A stretch of DNA of 64,000 bases from Paenimyroides viscosum (GCF_003858535.1 NZ_RQTJ01000012.1:1-64000); one strand, 5' to 3'; positions 28,447 through 37,272 are shown, numbered from the stretch's first letter. Numbers and translations: made by a program. Notes: generated by a model from the letters alone, not told the origin.

Positions 28447-28684
28447 AATTATAACCGCCCTCATATGTTAAGTTAAAACCTAATATTTAATTAATAAGAA
28501 AATCTTTAAAGACTTTAAAGACTGCGGTTTTCTTACAGATTATATATCAAATTTTATGCCATAGCACTAACTACTTTCACACTAAAGTTTTATAAGAAAA
28601 CAACCATTTATTAATCTAGATTAAGTTTTTTTATTTTTCATGTTGATATATTTGATGGCTTCATAAGTGTTTTTTTTGGTTAAT

Positions 28685-28723
28685 AAAAGAGATTGTTGGT
28701 TTTTACTGCAACCTCTTTTTTTT
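28685..28723 (+). terminator. Orphan plus-strand terminator before umuC
   Basis: Stem 28685-28695 with 28709-28719 carries one mismatch and runs directly into T8 (28716-28723). It lies about 75 bases upstream of umuC and insulates it from transcripts starting in the gene-free region; no plus-strand gene is seen upstream. Confidence 0.5.
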
Positions 28724-28784
28724 ATACAAAAAAAGCAAATTTTAAGAACGACATATTTTAACTTTATTGCGTTTTATAAATTGA

Positions 28785-28792
28785 TAATTTTG
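28785..28792 (+). promoter_or_regulatory. -7 promoter element for umuC, probable leaderless start
   Basis: TAATTTTG (TAnnTTTG) ends only 4 bases before the umuC ATG, so the transcript should begin at or next to the A of ATG. A TTG at 28767-28769 could be the -33 element with short spacing. Confidence 0.55.
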
Positions 28793-28796
28793 TAAA

Positions 28797-30050
28797 ATGT
28801 ATGCTTTAGTTGATAGTAATAACTTTTACGTAAGTTGCGAGCGTATTTTTAATCCCACCTTACGCCACGCCCCCATTGTTGTTTTAAGTAATAACGACGG
28901 CTGTGTTATTTCGCGGTCTAACGAAGCTAAAAAACTTGGAATTCCCATGGGTGCACCCGCTTTTGAATTCAAAAATAAGTTTAGCGAATTAGGTATTCAC
29001 GTGTTTTCATCAAATTATGCTTTGTATGGCGATATGAGTAACAGGGTGTATCGTATCCTACAAAATTACACGCCCAACGTTGAAATATATTCTATTGATG
29101 AATGTTTTTTACATTTTAATAATTTTTCTGCCCAGCCATTGGATCAATACTGCAAAAAAATTCGTCAGGAAATTCTACAGAAAACCTTACTGCCAACCTG
29201 CATAGGCATCGCTTCTACCAAGGCGTTGGCAAAAGCAGCCAATCATATAGCAAAGAAATTTCCGCAGTTACAGGGTGTTTATTTGATCGATACCGACGAA
29301 AAACGTATTAAAGCATTACAATGGCTAAATATTGAAGATGTGTGGGGAATTGGCAGACGCATGTCTAAAAAACTAAAAAGCAAAGGTGTTCACAAAGCTA
29401 TTCAGTTTACCAAACTTCCCGATGAATATGTAAGAAAACAATTTTCGGTAGTAGGTCTTCGTTTAAAAAAAGAATTAGAAGGCATTTCGGTTTTAGAATT
29501 GGAAGAGGTTCAATCTAAAAAACATATTGCTACTACCCGATCTTTTGATACCACTTACACCAATAAGGAATATTTGGCAGAACGCATTACCACTTTTGCG
29601 GTAACATGTGCTGCTAAATTACGCAAACAAAAAGCAACATGCCAGTTGGTTACCGTTTTTGTACAAACCAATAGATTTAACGAAGCGCACGAACAATATT
29701 CAAGGTCTATTAATGTAAGTATTCCCTACCCGACTAATTCTGATATTGAAATTGCCAAATATGCTAAAAAAGGGTTAGATTTATTATTTAAAGCTGGGTT
29801 GCATTATAAAAAAGCTGGTGTTATTGTAGGCGGGATTGCTCTGGAAAACGAGAAGCAGTTCAATTTATTTGAAGATGAGCCTTTTAAACATCGTAAAATA
29901 ATGCAAACTATAGATAAATTGAACACCAAATACGGAACGCAAAAATTAAAATTAGCTTCACAAGCATTAGACAAAACATGGAAAATGCGTCAAGAACATT
30001 TAAGCCCGAACTATACCACTAAATGGAGCGATATTTTAGAAGTAAGATGA
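28797..30050 (+). CDS. umuC: DNA polymerase V catalytic subunit UmuC (Y family)
   Basis: A 417-aa translesion polymerase. The palm begins with ALVDSNNFYVSCERIF (acidic metal ligand Asp6) and the second catalytic block is YSIDECFLHF; a helix-hairpin-helix region (DVWGIGRRMSKKL), little-finger domain and C-terminal UmuC-type tail follow. The gene stop overlaps the umuD start (ATGA), so the order umuC-umuD is the reverse of the enterobacterial umuDC operon. No LexA-type operator is recognised. Confidence 0.95.
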   Translation: MYALVDSNNFYVSCERIFNPTLRHAPIVVLSNNDGCVISRSNEAKKLGIPMGAPAFEFKNKFSELGIHVFSSNYALYGDMSNRVYRILQNYTPNVEIYSIDECFLHFNNFSAQPLDQYCKKIRQEILQKTLLPTCIGIASTKALAKAANHIAKKFPQLQGVYLIDTDEKRIKALQWLNIEDVWGIGRRMSKKLKSKGVHKAIQFTKLPDEYVRKQFSVVGLRLKKELEGISVLELEEVQSKKHIATTRSFDTTYTNKEYLAERITTFAVTCAAKLRKQKATCQLVTVFVQTNRFNEAHEQYSRSINVSIPYPTNSDIEIAKYAKKGLDLLFKAGLHYKKAGVIVGGIALENEKQFNLFEDEPFKHRKIMQTIDKLNTKYGTQKLKLASQALDKTWKMRQEHLSPNYTTKWSDILEVR

Positions 30051-30502
30051 TACAGTTTATAAAATTTGGCAGTGAATTAGAATATTTACCTATTAAATCT
30101 CAAGGTAAAAAGTATTACGTGCAGTTGCGTGAAGGGGTAAATGCGGGATTCCCTTCGCCTGCCGAAGATTTTTTGAATGATAGAATAAGTTTAGATGAGC
30201 TGTATCTTTCTAAAGTTGAATCTACGTTTGTAAACCGCGTAAAAGGTTTGTCTATGTATCCGGATTATTTAGAAAACGACATTTTAATTTTACGATCAGA
30301 TTACGAACCTCAGCACGGCGATGATGTAGTGGTATCTATCAATTCAACTGAATACACTTTAAAACGGTACGATAAAATTAATTCTAAATTAGTGGCATTG
30401 AATCCAAAATACGCTAATTCTGTAACAATTAATGAAAATGACGAAGTGGTTATTTTAGGTGTGGTTGATGCCTTGGTAAGAAATATTAAAAACAGAAAGT
30501 AA
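30047..30502 (+). CDS. umuD: UmuD-type S24 peptidase, subunit of DNA polymerase V
   Basis: A 151-aa self-cleaving LexA-family protein. The cleavage region AGFPSPAEDF near residue 30 matches the family site, the nucleophile is Ser in KGLSMYPD (about 68), and the general-base Lys lies in YTLKRYD (about 105). No DNA-binding domain is present, as expected for UmuD. Start chosen at the ATG that overlaps the umuC TGA; the longer frame from 30023 lies wholly inside umuC. Cleaved UmuD would associate with UmuC. Confidence 0.94.
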   Translation: MIQFIKFGSELEYLPIKSQGKKYYVQLREGVNAGFPSPAEDFLNDRISLDELYLSKVESTFVNRVKGLSMYPDYLENDILILRSDYEPQHGDDVVVSINSTEYTLKRYDKINSKLVALNPKYANSVTINENDEVVILGVVDALVRNIKNRK

Positions 30503-30580
30503 TTTTTTTAGGATTACACATTTATCGATTTAAAAAAAGACAGAAATGGTTACTTTTGAAGAAAAATTAACCTTATTAAC

Positions 30581-31318
30581 ATGCTAAAAGCCTTCTTAAA
30601 AACACTTATTCCTTTATTTTCATTGATTGCAGGGGGGTTGTATCTTGATAGCGTGTTTTTTTTAGATCAATTTAATCACGGTCAAGAAGTAGCTACTTTT
30701 TTGCTATGGGCGATCTTTTTTACGCTCTTTTATTTTTTACCAAGCCGATACAAAGAACAAATGTTTTATGCCGTTTTAATAGGTGTTGCAGGCGAATACT
30801 TATTCTCGTTAGGTTTAAAAATGTATCAGTATCGCTTGGAAAATATTCCACATTATATCCCACCAGGTCATGCCATTATATATATTGCGGCGGTATATTT
30901 TAACAAAAACACAGCGATAAAACTACACCAAAAGCTTATCGAAAAAATTTTTCTAGCGATTATTATTGTTTTTTGGACCTATTTTCTACTTTTTAAAAAT
31001 GATGTTTTTGGATTTTTACTAACCGCAGTGGTTCTTTATATCTTGCACAACAAACCCAGAGAACGTTTGTTTTACTACACTATGTATTTAGTAGTAGCTT
31101 ATTTAGAATTAGTGGGCACTTTTTACAAATGTTGGGAATGGCCACCGTATGCTTTTAGATTTATAGAGTTTTTACCTAGTGCAAATCCGCCTTCGGGTAT
31201 TAGTTTGTTTTATTTTGGATTAGACTTAGGATGCTTATGGCTTTACAAAAAAAGACATACCGTAGCATGGAATCGCATGAAAAATGTGCGCTACATAAAA
31301 TTAACTAAACCACTATGA
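30581..31318 (+). CDS. Polytopic membrane protein of unknown function
   Basis: A 245-aa inner-membrane protein with about seven to eight hydrophobic helices. I do not recognise a named family. Notable features are a conserved-looking HYIPPGHAIIYIAA segment near residues 91-104, KCWEWPPYAF (about 183-192) and LPSANPPSGIS (about 198-208), which suggest a functional site rather than a simple spacer. It stands alone between umuD and a convergent minus-strand gene, with 18 bases between the two stops and no terminator visible. Confidence 0.8.
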   Translation: MLKAFLKTLIPLFSLIAGGLYLDSVFFLDQFNHGQEVATFLLWAIFFTLFYFLPSRYKEQMFYAVLIGVAGEYLFSLGLKMYQYRLENIPHYIPPGHAIIYIAAVYFNKNTAIKLHQKLIEKIFLAIIIVFWTYFLLFKNDVFGFLLTAVVLYILHNKPRERLFYYTMYLVVAYLELVGTFYKCWEWPPYAFRFIEFLPSANPPSGISLFYFGLDLGCLWLYKKRHTVAWNRMKNVRYIKLTKPL

Positions 31319-31336
31319 CCTTAAAGTATGTAGGTT

Positions 31337-32843
31337 TTATTCGGGTTTAGGCATTTCCATCTTATTAAAAAGACCTTGTATAACTTTATTATAGTACATT
31401 TTACCAAATTCTTCCTCTCCATATAATTTACTAAAATAATCTTCCTTTCTTTCAATATCTTCTTTTTGATCTTTGATTAATTTAAAAGTCGATACAAAAT
31501 TTTGGTGTAATGTGATCGCTTCTTCTTCCGAGGCAAATAACGTACTCTTCAAATTCTCCTTAATCCAAAGCTGGAAAGGCTCATGCACATTATAATTATA
31601 TTCAACTTTTAACTTATCATAAAATACCTTTCTTGCTTTTCTATGAGCATCAAAATTTTTAGATGTATAAAAATCAATAGCTTGTTTTTCAAAAACTTCA
31701 TACGTAGGTATCTTTTTGTCAATTGCAGTTTCGTTTGATTTTTTAGTAGGTAGTTTCGTTGCCGTATAATCAAAAGGTAACATATCGGCAACTTTTAAAT
31801 CGGCGAAAAAACCACTAAAATACATATCGTTTGGATTTACTAAATGTCCGTTTTTTTGAATAAGAATACATTCTTTTTGAAAGTAAAGTTGTGATTGCTC
31901 TTTAATTTCTTTATTAAAAACTATAAAAGGCACTTCTATTTCTGTAGTATCTTTAGATGAACTAGCTTTTAATTTTCCATGTTTCATTATTAAACCAGAT
32001 AAATCGGGTCTTTTGCGCGTAGGCATTTTTATGATACAGAGTTTATAACCGTCATTTTCAGGTTCAATTTTTAAATATTCTCTTACCTCTACCCCTAAAC
32101 CATTTACTGCTAAAACGTAATCAGAATTTTCAAGATTATCAGTAATTAAATCACGAAAAAAAGCAACGCTTGAATTGTTATAAGTTTCTGCTCTATTTGC
32201 TGCTATTTTTTTGGTAGATGCTGTATGTTCACGGAATAACGAATATCCAAAATAATTGGTATTCATGTAATTTTTAGGATTTAATGTTTGATAATTAAAC
32301 TGTACCTGAAAAGATTCTAAATGAAAATCTATGGTATATCCCAAACGTTCATTTTGTATAATAATTGGTTTATTAGAATGTGCGGTAAACTGCTTGGTAT
32401 TTGTATCAAAATAAAAAACCAAATCTTTTTCGTTTAAAATTTTTGTGTGTTTGGCGTTTTTGGTATTTCCGATGAAAAAGTATCGAAAAGCTTTAAGAAA
32501 TTCCTTACGTGTGAAAAGATTTTTATCGATTACCAGTTCATCTAAAGTAGTTTCTTCTGTTTTTAACCGAATTTTTAAATTAGATGTTGGTGTTGGATTT
32601 GAAACAAGAAAATAGTCGTATCCAAAAGCACTTACAACCAATTGATTTTTATTGTTTGCCGGAATATTTATCTGGAAATTTCCGTTTAAATCTGTTTGGG
32701 TTGAAATAGTTGTATTATCAAAAAAAAACCGATGCAGCTTCAATAGGTTTACCGGTATCAGCACTTAAAACAATACCGTTAATTGTTTGTGCGTTGACAA
32801 ATAAGGTTAAAAAACTAAAAATGACGATACAAAAGTGTTTCAT
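31337..32843 (-). pseudogene. Secreted carboxypeptidase-regulatory-like protein, frameshifted in a 9-base homopolymer
   Basis: The natural start is the ATG at 32841-32843, giving a signal peptide (MKHFCIVIFSFLTLFVNAQ) and the first strands of a carboxypeptidase-regulatory-like domain. After VFF the frame hits TGA because the minus-strand T tract (plus-strand A9, 32720-32728) has one base too many; with eight T the frame continues as DNTTISTQTDLNG through a total of about 501 residues. The downstream frame is open from 32764. The mature part is a predicted outer-envelope protein seen often in Bacteroidota, function unknown. It may be phase-variable, decayed or a sequencing error. The next gene upstream (32850-33302) ends 6 bases before the start. 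Confidence 0.75.
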
Positions 32844-32849
32844 ATTAAA

Positions 32850-33302
32850 TTATTGTAAAGCTAAACGAATGGGAATACGATAACGTACACGTTCTGCTTT
32901 TCCACCAATTAAAACGGGATTTAAACGCAATTTTTTAACCACACGAACAGCTTCTTCATCACAAACTTTACACAATCCTTTTTCAATGGTTACATTACTA
33001 ACAGTACCGTCTTTTTCTACTATAAAATGAACATAAATGGTTCCGCTAATTTCGTTTTCAAAAGCTTCACGAGGAAAACTATAGTTCTCGGCTAAAAACC
33101 TTGTTACCAATTTGCCTGATTTTGTTTTAATGTTTGCTGCATCGGCATAAGCAGATGGATTACTAATATCAGTAATAAGTGTATCGTTAGTTGAATTTTT
33201 TACAGGAGTGTCAACAACGTCTTTTTCTAAAGAATTAGGAATATTTTGAGAAAATCCTGCCCAAGAAAATCCTATAATAAAAAGTGTAACAATTAATTTC
33301 AT
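32850..33302 (-). CDS. TonB C-terminal domain protein
   Basis: A 150-aa exported protein: signal peptide MKLIVTLFIIGFSWAGFSQ, a short linker, and a TonB C-terminal type domain (about residues 70-150) with GTIYVHFIVEKDGTVSNVTI and AVRVVKKLRLNPVLIGGK. Unlike true TonB it has a cleavable signal and no proline-rich spacer, so it is probably a periplasmic or outer-membrane partner. The ATG at 33302 is used instead of the upstream one at 33317 because it begins the signal peptide. It precedes the frameshifted gene by 6 bases. Confidence 0.88.
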   Translation of the reverse strand: MKLIVTLFIIGFSWAGFSQNIPNSLEKDVVDTPVKNSTNDTLITDISNPSAYADAANIKTKSGKLVTRFLAENYSFPREAFENEISGTIYVHFIVEKDGTVSNVTIEKGLCKVCDEEAVRVVKKLRLNPVLIGGKAERVRYRIPIRLALQ

Positions 33303-33312
33303 AAAATAAATA

Positions 33313-33343
33313 TACAAAAAAAGATGTCTAATTAGACATCTTT
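33313..33343 (-). terminator. Terminator after the pth-lipoprotein pair
   Basis: Perfect palindrome 33320-33343 (10-bp arms AAAGATGTCT, 4-base AATT centre) followed on the minus strand by a T7 run (A7 at 33316-33322 on the plus strand). It lies 5 bases after the lipoprotein stop. Confidence 0.85.
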
Positions 33344-33348
33344 GATAA

Positions 33349-33873
33349 TTATTCTACGATAAACTCCACATTTTCAATAAGTGAAGTAGATGGTGCTTTA
33401 AAAGTCAGTTTAACTTTCGTGTGCTTGTCTGACTGGTCTATTTTTAAAGTACCTTGAGTTATTTTGTAGTAACCTGCCTCGCCTTTACAATAACAATGCT
33501 TGCCATAAACCAGTTTTACTTGTTCTAATTCGGCATCTTTATATTCTTTTTTAAATGCTTTTTTGGGAATTTCCAAGAACAATTCTTCTTTGTAAAAATC
33601 GTCGGCATAATTTTCTTTGGCTTTGTTTCTGTCAAAACTATACTGTACCAAAACGGTTTCAGGGTTGTAAATGGTTTGCGGATACAATTGTTCAAAACCG
33701 TTTAAGTTTAAAGCCTTTTCATACTCGCGGGTAGCGGTTACCTTGCCGTTTTCAGGAGCAACAGAAACCATTGTTACTTTCTTGCCCAACCAATTGGTAG
33801 ATTCAACTCCTTTTGTAGTAGCACAACTAACTGCTACGGCTGCAATAGCCAATAGTGCAATCATTTTTTTCAT
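33349..33873 (-). CDS. Hypothetical lipoprotein with CxC motif
   Basis: A 174-aa lipoprotein: lipobox AVSC with Cys17, then a mature domain I cannot assign to a named family. The segment GKHCYCKGEAGYYKI (about residues 124-138) has a CxC pair inside what looks like a conserved core, possibly a metal site or disulfide. It follows pth by 4 bases on the same strand and ends at a good terminator, so it is cotranscribed with pth. Confidence 0.8.
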   Translation of the reverse strand: MKKMIALLAIAAVAVSCATTKGVESTNWLGKKVTMVSVAPENGKVTATREYEKALNLNGFEQLYPQTIYNPETVLVQYSFDRNKAKENYADDFYKEELFLEIPKKAFKKEYKDAELEQVKLVYGKHCYCKGEAGYYKITQGTLKIDQSDKHTKVKLTFKAPSTSLIENVEFIVE

Positions 33874-33877
33874 ATAT

Positions 33878-34504
33878 TTATTTTCCGTTATAATTGTTCA
33901 TTGCATTGTTTAAACCCGCCAAAGCAAATTCTTTCACAGCTTTAGAAACAGTATCCAAACGTTCTTTTAAAGCTGTTGTTTCTTCATCACTCCAATCGCC
34001 CAAAACATAATCAACTTGCTGTCCTTTTTTAAATTGATCCGAAATTCCAAAACGCAAGCGCGGATACTCTGAAGTGTTTAAAATCAGCTGGATATTCTTC
34101 AATCCATTATGTCCGCCGTCTGATCCTTTTGCTTTAATTCGAATAGATCCGAAAGGTAAATTTAAATCATCTGTAATAATTAAAATATTTTCTTTGGCAA
34201 TTTTTTCTTTATCCATCCAATATTGTACGGCTTTACCCGATAAATTCATATACGTATTGGGTTTTAAAAGCAACAATATTTTGTTTTTCACCTTGATTTC
34301 GGTCAAAGCTCCCAATTTCACCGTTTCAAAAGTTGCTCCGGCTTCATTTGCCATAAAATCAACCGCTTTAAAACCAATATTGTGACGTGTATTTACATAT
34401 TCGGCACCAATGTTGCCCAAGCCAACTATTAAATATTTTTTCATTCTTTCTGTTTGATCTTGATTGTGTGATTTAGCTTTAAACCACTTTGTAAAAAAAT
34501 TCAT
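33878..34504 (-). CDS. pth: Peptidyl-tRNA hydrolase
   Basis: A 208-aa enzyme that recycles peptidyl-tRNA. Family blocks: VGLGNIGAEYVNTRHNIGF with the catalytic His, KPNTYMNLSG with the essential Asn, DDLNLPFG and GSDGGHNGLKNI. The frame starts with a 20-residue polar extension (MNFFTKWFKAKSHNQ) before MKKYLIVGLGN; an alternative start is the ATG at 34444. I kept the longer form because similar extensions seem to occur in related bacteria, but this is uncertain. Confidence 0.94.
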   Translation of the reverse strand: MNFFTKWFKAKSHNQDQTERMKKYLIVGLGNIGAEYVNTRHNIGFKAVDFMANEAGATFETVKLGALTEIKVKNKILLLLKPNTYMNLSGKAVQYWMDKEKIAKENILIITDDLNLPFGSIRIKAKGSDGGHNGLKNIQLILNTSEYPRLRFGISDQFKKGQQVDYVLGDWSDEETTALKERLDTVSKAVKEFALAGLNNAMNNYNGK

Positions 34505-34551
34505 TGCAAATGTATTAACAATTAGGTAATTTAGAAACAGAAACGCAAGGT

Positions 34552-36018
34552 ATGGAAAACTTATACATTATTTGGGATTTCATTAAAGAATGGTATTGGA
34601 TTCCTTTGTTGTTGATAAACACCACGGCTTTTATTACTATTTTGGTGGAAAACGGCAAACCTGAAAAAACCATTGCGTGGTTAATGGTTATAGTATTTCT
34701 ACCGTTTATCGGCGTTATTTTGTATTACTTTTTTGGTCAGAAATTTCAAAAAGAAAAATATTTTAAGAAGCTAGACAACCGCTATAAGGTAAAATTAGAA
34801 GAACGGTGGATTGATCTACAACCGTTTATTTCCAAAGAAATTAGACTTACCGAAACGTATGATGCTCATTTAAACGATGTTTTTGAATATTTGGTGCATA
34901 CGCAAACATCAATTCCTACATCAAACAACAGTGCAAAGCTTTTGATTAACGGTGAACAAAAATTCGATCTTTTATTAGCTGATCTTAAAAATGCAAAACA
35001 CCACATTCATATTGAATATTACATTTTTGATGAAGACGAACTTGGATCGCAACTTTTAGCTATTTTGATTGATAAGGCAAAACAAGGCGTTGAAGTACGT
35101 TTGATTATTGATGATTTTGGGTCATCGCCTTTTGCAAAACGCAAAGCACATTATGAAAATTTAGGCATTCAGTTTGAAATTTTTCTGCCCGTGCGTTTTT
35201 CATCACTCGCAAACAGCAATTACCGCAACCACAGAAAAATCATCGTTATTGATGGTTTAATAGGTTACGTTGGCGGCATCAATGTATCAGACAAATATAT
35301 TAATCCTAACAAGTTTCACCTTTATTGGCGCGATACGGCGATAAGAATTCATGGCGATGCTACTAAAATGTTGCAAGCACAATTTTGGCTGCATTGGGAA
35401 AGTATTTCGGGAAAATCGTTTGGTTTAAATTATAAATATCTGCCCGAAATGAAAACGGTTTTCGAAAAGAAATTACCAATGACGTTTGCTTTTTCATCGC
35501 CCGGAAATACACCGCCGTACGTTATGGAATCGATGATTTTAAGTATTTCAGCAGCCCAAAAAAGCATACAATTATGTACGCCTTATTTTATTCCGACCGA
35601 TTCGTTTAAAACTGCTTTGCTAATTGCGGTTTCAAAAGGGGTTGATGTTTCACTTATGCTTCCATCAAGAGGCGATTCATTGGTTGTTCAAGCAGCATCG
35701 TTATCGTTTTTAAAACCTTTTATGCAGCGCGGAATGAAGGTTTATTTGTACGAAAAAGGTTTTATGCACGCAAAAACTATTTGTATTGATGGGTTATTAA
35801 GCTATGTAGGAACAACCAATTTAGATTCGCGCAGTTTTTTAATAAATTTTGAATTATCGGCGGTGGTATTAGATACAGAAATTGCGCAGCAATTAACCAA
35901 TCAATTTAAAAAAGATATTTTAGTAAGTAAGCTTTTTACTGCCGATTTGTGGAAAAACGAAAAGTGGTACTATAAAGCATTTGCATCAATCTGCAGGTTG
36001 TTGGCGCCTTTGTTATAA
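34552..36018 (+). CDS. cls: Cardiolipin synthase
   Basis: A 488-aa inner-membrane phospholipase-D-superfamily enzyme. Two N-terminal membrane helices (about residues 10-31 and 41-61) precede two PLD domains with intact HKD motifs, His227-Lys229-Asp234 (NHRKIIVID) and His406-Lys408-Asp413 (MHAKTICID), each followed by the usual G-G/T-N. It should condense phosphatidylglycerol into cardiolipin. Its stop overlaps the stop of the convergent gene at 36013 by 6 bases. Confidence 0.95.
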   Translation: MENLYIIWDFIKEWYWIPLLLINTTAFITILVENGKPEKTIAWLMVIVFLPFIGVILYYFFGQKFQKEKYFKKLDNRYKVKLEERWIDLQPFISKEIRLTETYDAHLNDVFEYLVHTQTSIPTSNNSAKLLINGEQKFDLLLADLKNAKHHIHIEYYIFDEDELGSQLLAILIDKAKQGVEVRLIIDDFGSSPFAKRKAHYENLGIQFEIFLPVRFSSLANSNYRNHRKIIVIDGLIGYVGGINVSDKYINPNKFHLYWRDTAIRIHGDATKMLQAQFWLHWESISGKSFGLNYKYLPEMKTVFEKKLPMTFAFSSPGNTPPYVMESMILSISAAQKSIQLCTPYFIPTDSFKTALLIAVSKGVDVSLMLPSRGDSLVVQAASLSFLKPFMQRGMKVYLYEKGFMHAKTICIDGLLSYVGTTNLDSRSFLINFELSAVVLDTEIAQQLTNQFKKDILVSKLFTADLWKNEKWYYKAFASICRLLAPLL

Positions 36019-36579
36019 TAGTTTTTCAATCCGCATGCCGGCAATCTGTTGCATTCCGGTTGGTTTGGTTACGTGATCGTATTTCGGGTTTTTATTGATA
36101 TCGATATTCGATGTAGGCAGAATTTTAACCCAAAGTGAGATTTCATCGTTTTTTTGTAGCTGAACTTCGGTTGGTGCAATTAAAAGTCCGGCGGCAACAT
36201 CAAAATTCCCATAACTAAATTTAAAAATGGTTTTAGCAAGGATATTTTCTATTTGTTCAGGATTATTCTTCACAAGATACAATTCTACATGAATACTGTC
36301 TTTTATAGTGCTACCCATAACACCCGGATTAATGTTTGCAAAGGCAGAAACATCAAACGTGCCTGATGATGAAATGGTAATTTTATCGTTTAAGAATTGT
36401 GTGATTTTATTATAAACGACATCAACCGGCTGAAACTTTAACTGCTGCATAACCGATGGAGTATTTTCTAAATGAATGCTTCGGATGCTTCTGATATAAA
36501 ACGATTTTTCTTGAGCAAAGCCGCTAAAACCAACCAAAAGAACTAATATTTTAATAATATCTTTGAAATGAATCTTCAT
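36013..36579 (-). CDS. Small secreted protein of unknown function, partner of the next gene
   Basis: A 188-aa exported protein with signal peptide (residues 1-22, ending GFAQ). I do not recognise the family. It resembles the 190-aa protein encoded just upstream in overall plan: signal peptide, short linker and a beta-rich body of about 150 residues. The two genes overlap by 29 bases and belong to one operon, so they are probably partners or diverged duplicates. Confidence 0.7.
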   Translation of the reverse strand: MKIHFKDIIKILVLLVGFSGFAQEKSFYIRSIRSIHLENTPSVMQQLKFQPVDVVYNKITQFLNDKITISSSGTFDVSAFANINPGVMGSTIKDSIHVELYLVKNNPEQIENILAKTIFKFSYGNFDVAAGLLIAPTEVQLQKNDEISLWVKILPTSNIDINKNPKYDHVTKPTGMQQIAGMRIEKLL

Positions 36580-37123
36580 CGCTAATTAATTTTATATTCA
36601 TTGAAAACGAAACGCAATTTTTGTCTTTTCTGGGACAACCTAGCACACAACTTAAAAGCGGATTTCCCAACAAGCCTGAACTTATAGCTGGCGCTATAAC
36701 GGCGTCTTTGGTTAAATACACTATGGTTGGATACACCTCTATACGCGAAAATAAATCCTGATTATCCTGATCAAATGATTTTCGAGTGGCTGCCACATAC
36801 TGCTCTACCCCTTCTGCAATTTGAACAACACCAAAATTCACGCCTCCACGGTTAAATTTAATAACGCTTGTACTGGGATTGAAATGAAATGAGGCTGTTA
36901 TTTCATAAAATCCGTTTTCGGGTATTACCAATTTCTGTGTGTTTTCATCGATAACAAATAAGCTGTTAGATACAATATCCTGCTTATCCATTTTAATGTA
37001 ATGAAAAACTTTATCTGCTCCCGGACGAATATTAAATACTTGTTGCTTATGGGTTTTGTAACTAAATGATTCTTGCGAAAAGCCTAAAATTGGAAAAAAT
37101 ATCAAAAACAAAAAAAATCTCAT
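36551..37123 (-). CDS. Small secreted protein, possibly C1q-like jelly roll
   Basis: A 190-aa exported protein with signal peptide (1-16, ending LGFSQ). The middle (about residues 70-110, LVIPENGFYEITASFHFNPS and following) has the alternating pattern of a C1q/TNF-like jelly roll, though I cannot confirm this. Four cysteines near the C-terminus (SCVLGC, and NC) could form disulfides. First gene of a two-gene operon with a promoter at 37137-37144. Confidence 0.65.
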   Translation of the reverse strand: MRFFLFLIFFPILGFSQESFSYKTHKQQVFNIRPGADKVFHYIKMDKQDIVSNSLFVIDENTQKLVIPENGFYEITASFHFNPSTSVIKFNRGGVNFGVVQIAEGVEQYVAATRKSFDQDNQDLFSRIEVYPTIVYLTKDAVIAPAISSGLLGNPLLSCVLGCPRKDKNCVSFSMNIKLISDEDSFQRYY

Positions 37124-37136
37124 GTTGCTTTTTTTT

Positions 37137-37144
37137 CAAATATA
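37137..37144 (-). promoter_or_regulatory. -7 promoter element for the two small secreted protein genes
   Basis: Minus-strand TATATTTG, a perfect TAnnTTTG match, about 13 bases before the ATG at 37123. Confidence 0.5.
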
Positions 37145-37175
37145 CAAAAATTTAAAAACTACTTTATTTATGTCA

Positions 37176-37207
37176 AGACCTCACAGGTTTTAAAAACCTG
37201 TGAGGTC
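37176..37207. repeat. Extragenic palindrome (CCTCACAGG type)
   Basis: Perfect 15-bp inverted repeat (37176-37190 with 37194-37207 and one more base) around a 3-base centre, core CCTCACAGGTTT. Such palindromes recur many times in flavobacterial chromosomes. It sits between the efflux operon terminator and the upstream end of another operon. Confidence 0.7.
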
Positions 37208-37222
37208 TGATAATTTAAAAAA

Positions 37223-37250
37223 TTAATGCAGCTAAAATTAGCTGCATTAA
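37223..37250 (-). terminator. Terminator of the RND efflux operon
   Basis: Perfect 12-bp stem (37223-37234 with 37239-37250), AAAT loop, U-rich tail on the minus strand (A-rich 37217-37222 on plus). It is 22 bases past the outer-membrane factor stop. Confidence 0.85.
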
Positions 37251-37272
37251 TCACTTTATATAAATAGAAAAA

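Larger units (their letters stand above)
27858..28796. other. 939-base gene-free AT-rich region
   Basis: No convincing protein gene on either strand; the longest plus-strand frame I find near 28208 is about 34 codons and lacks a family signature. The region contains the divergent control of rhlE and umuC, an imperfect repeat of CTTTAAAGA words near 28500-28530, a perfect hairpin at 28423-28446 and a terminator-like hairpin at 28685-28723. A minus-strand -7-like TATCTTTG lies at 28265-28272 and could start a roughly 400-base leader for rhlE. One or more small RNAs are possible. Confidence 0.5.

Noticed and set aside
27858-28796. A decayed insertion sequence or prophage edge in the large gap
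   Set aside because: No transposase or integrase remnant and no terminal inverted repeats could be found.
34445-34504. Treating the 20-residue Pth extension as a wrong start
   Set aside because: Kept as an alternative start only; the evidence does not decide and the longer form has a reasonable start context.
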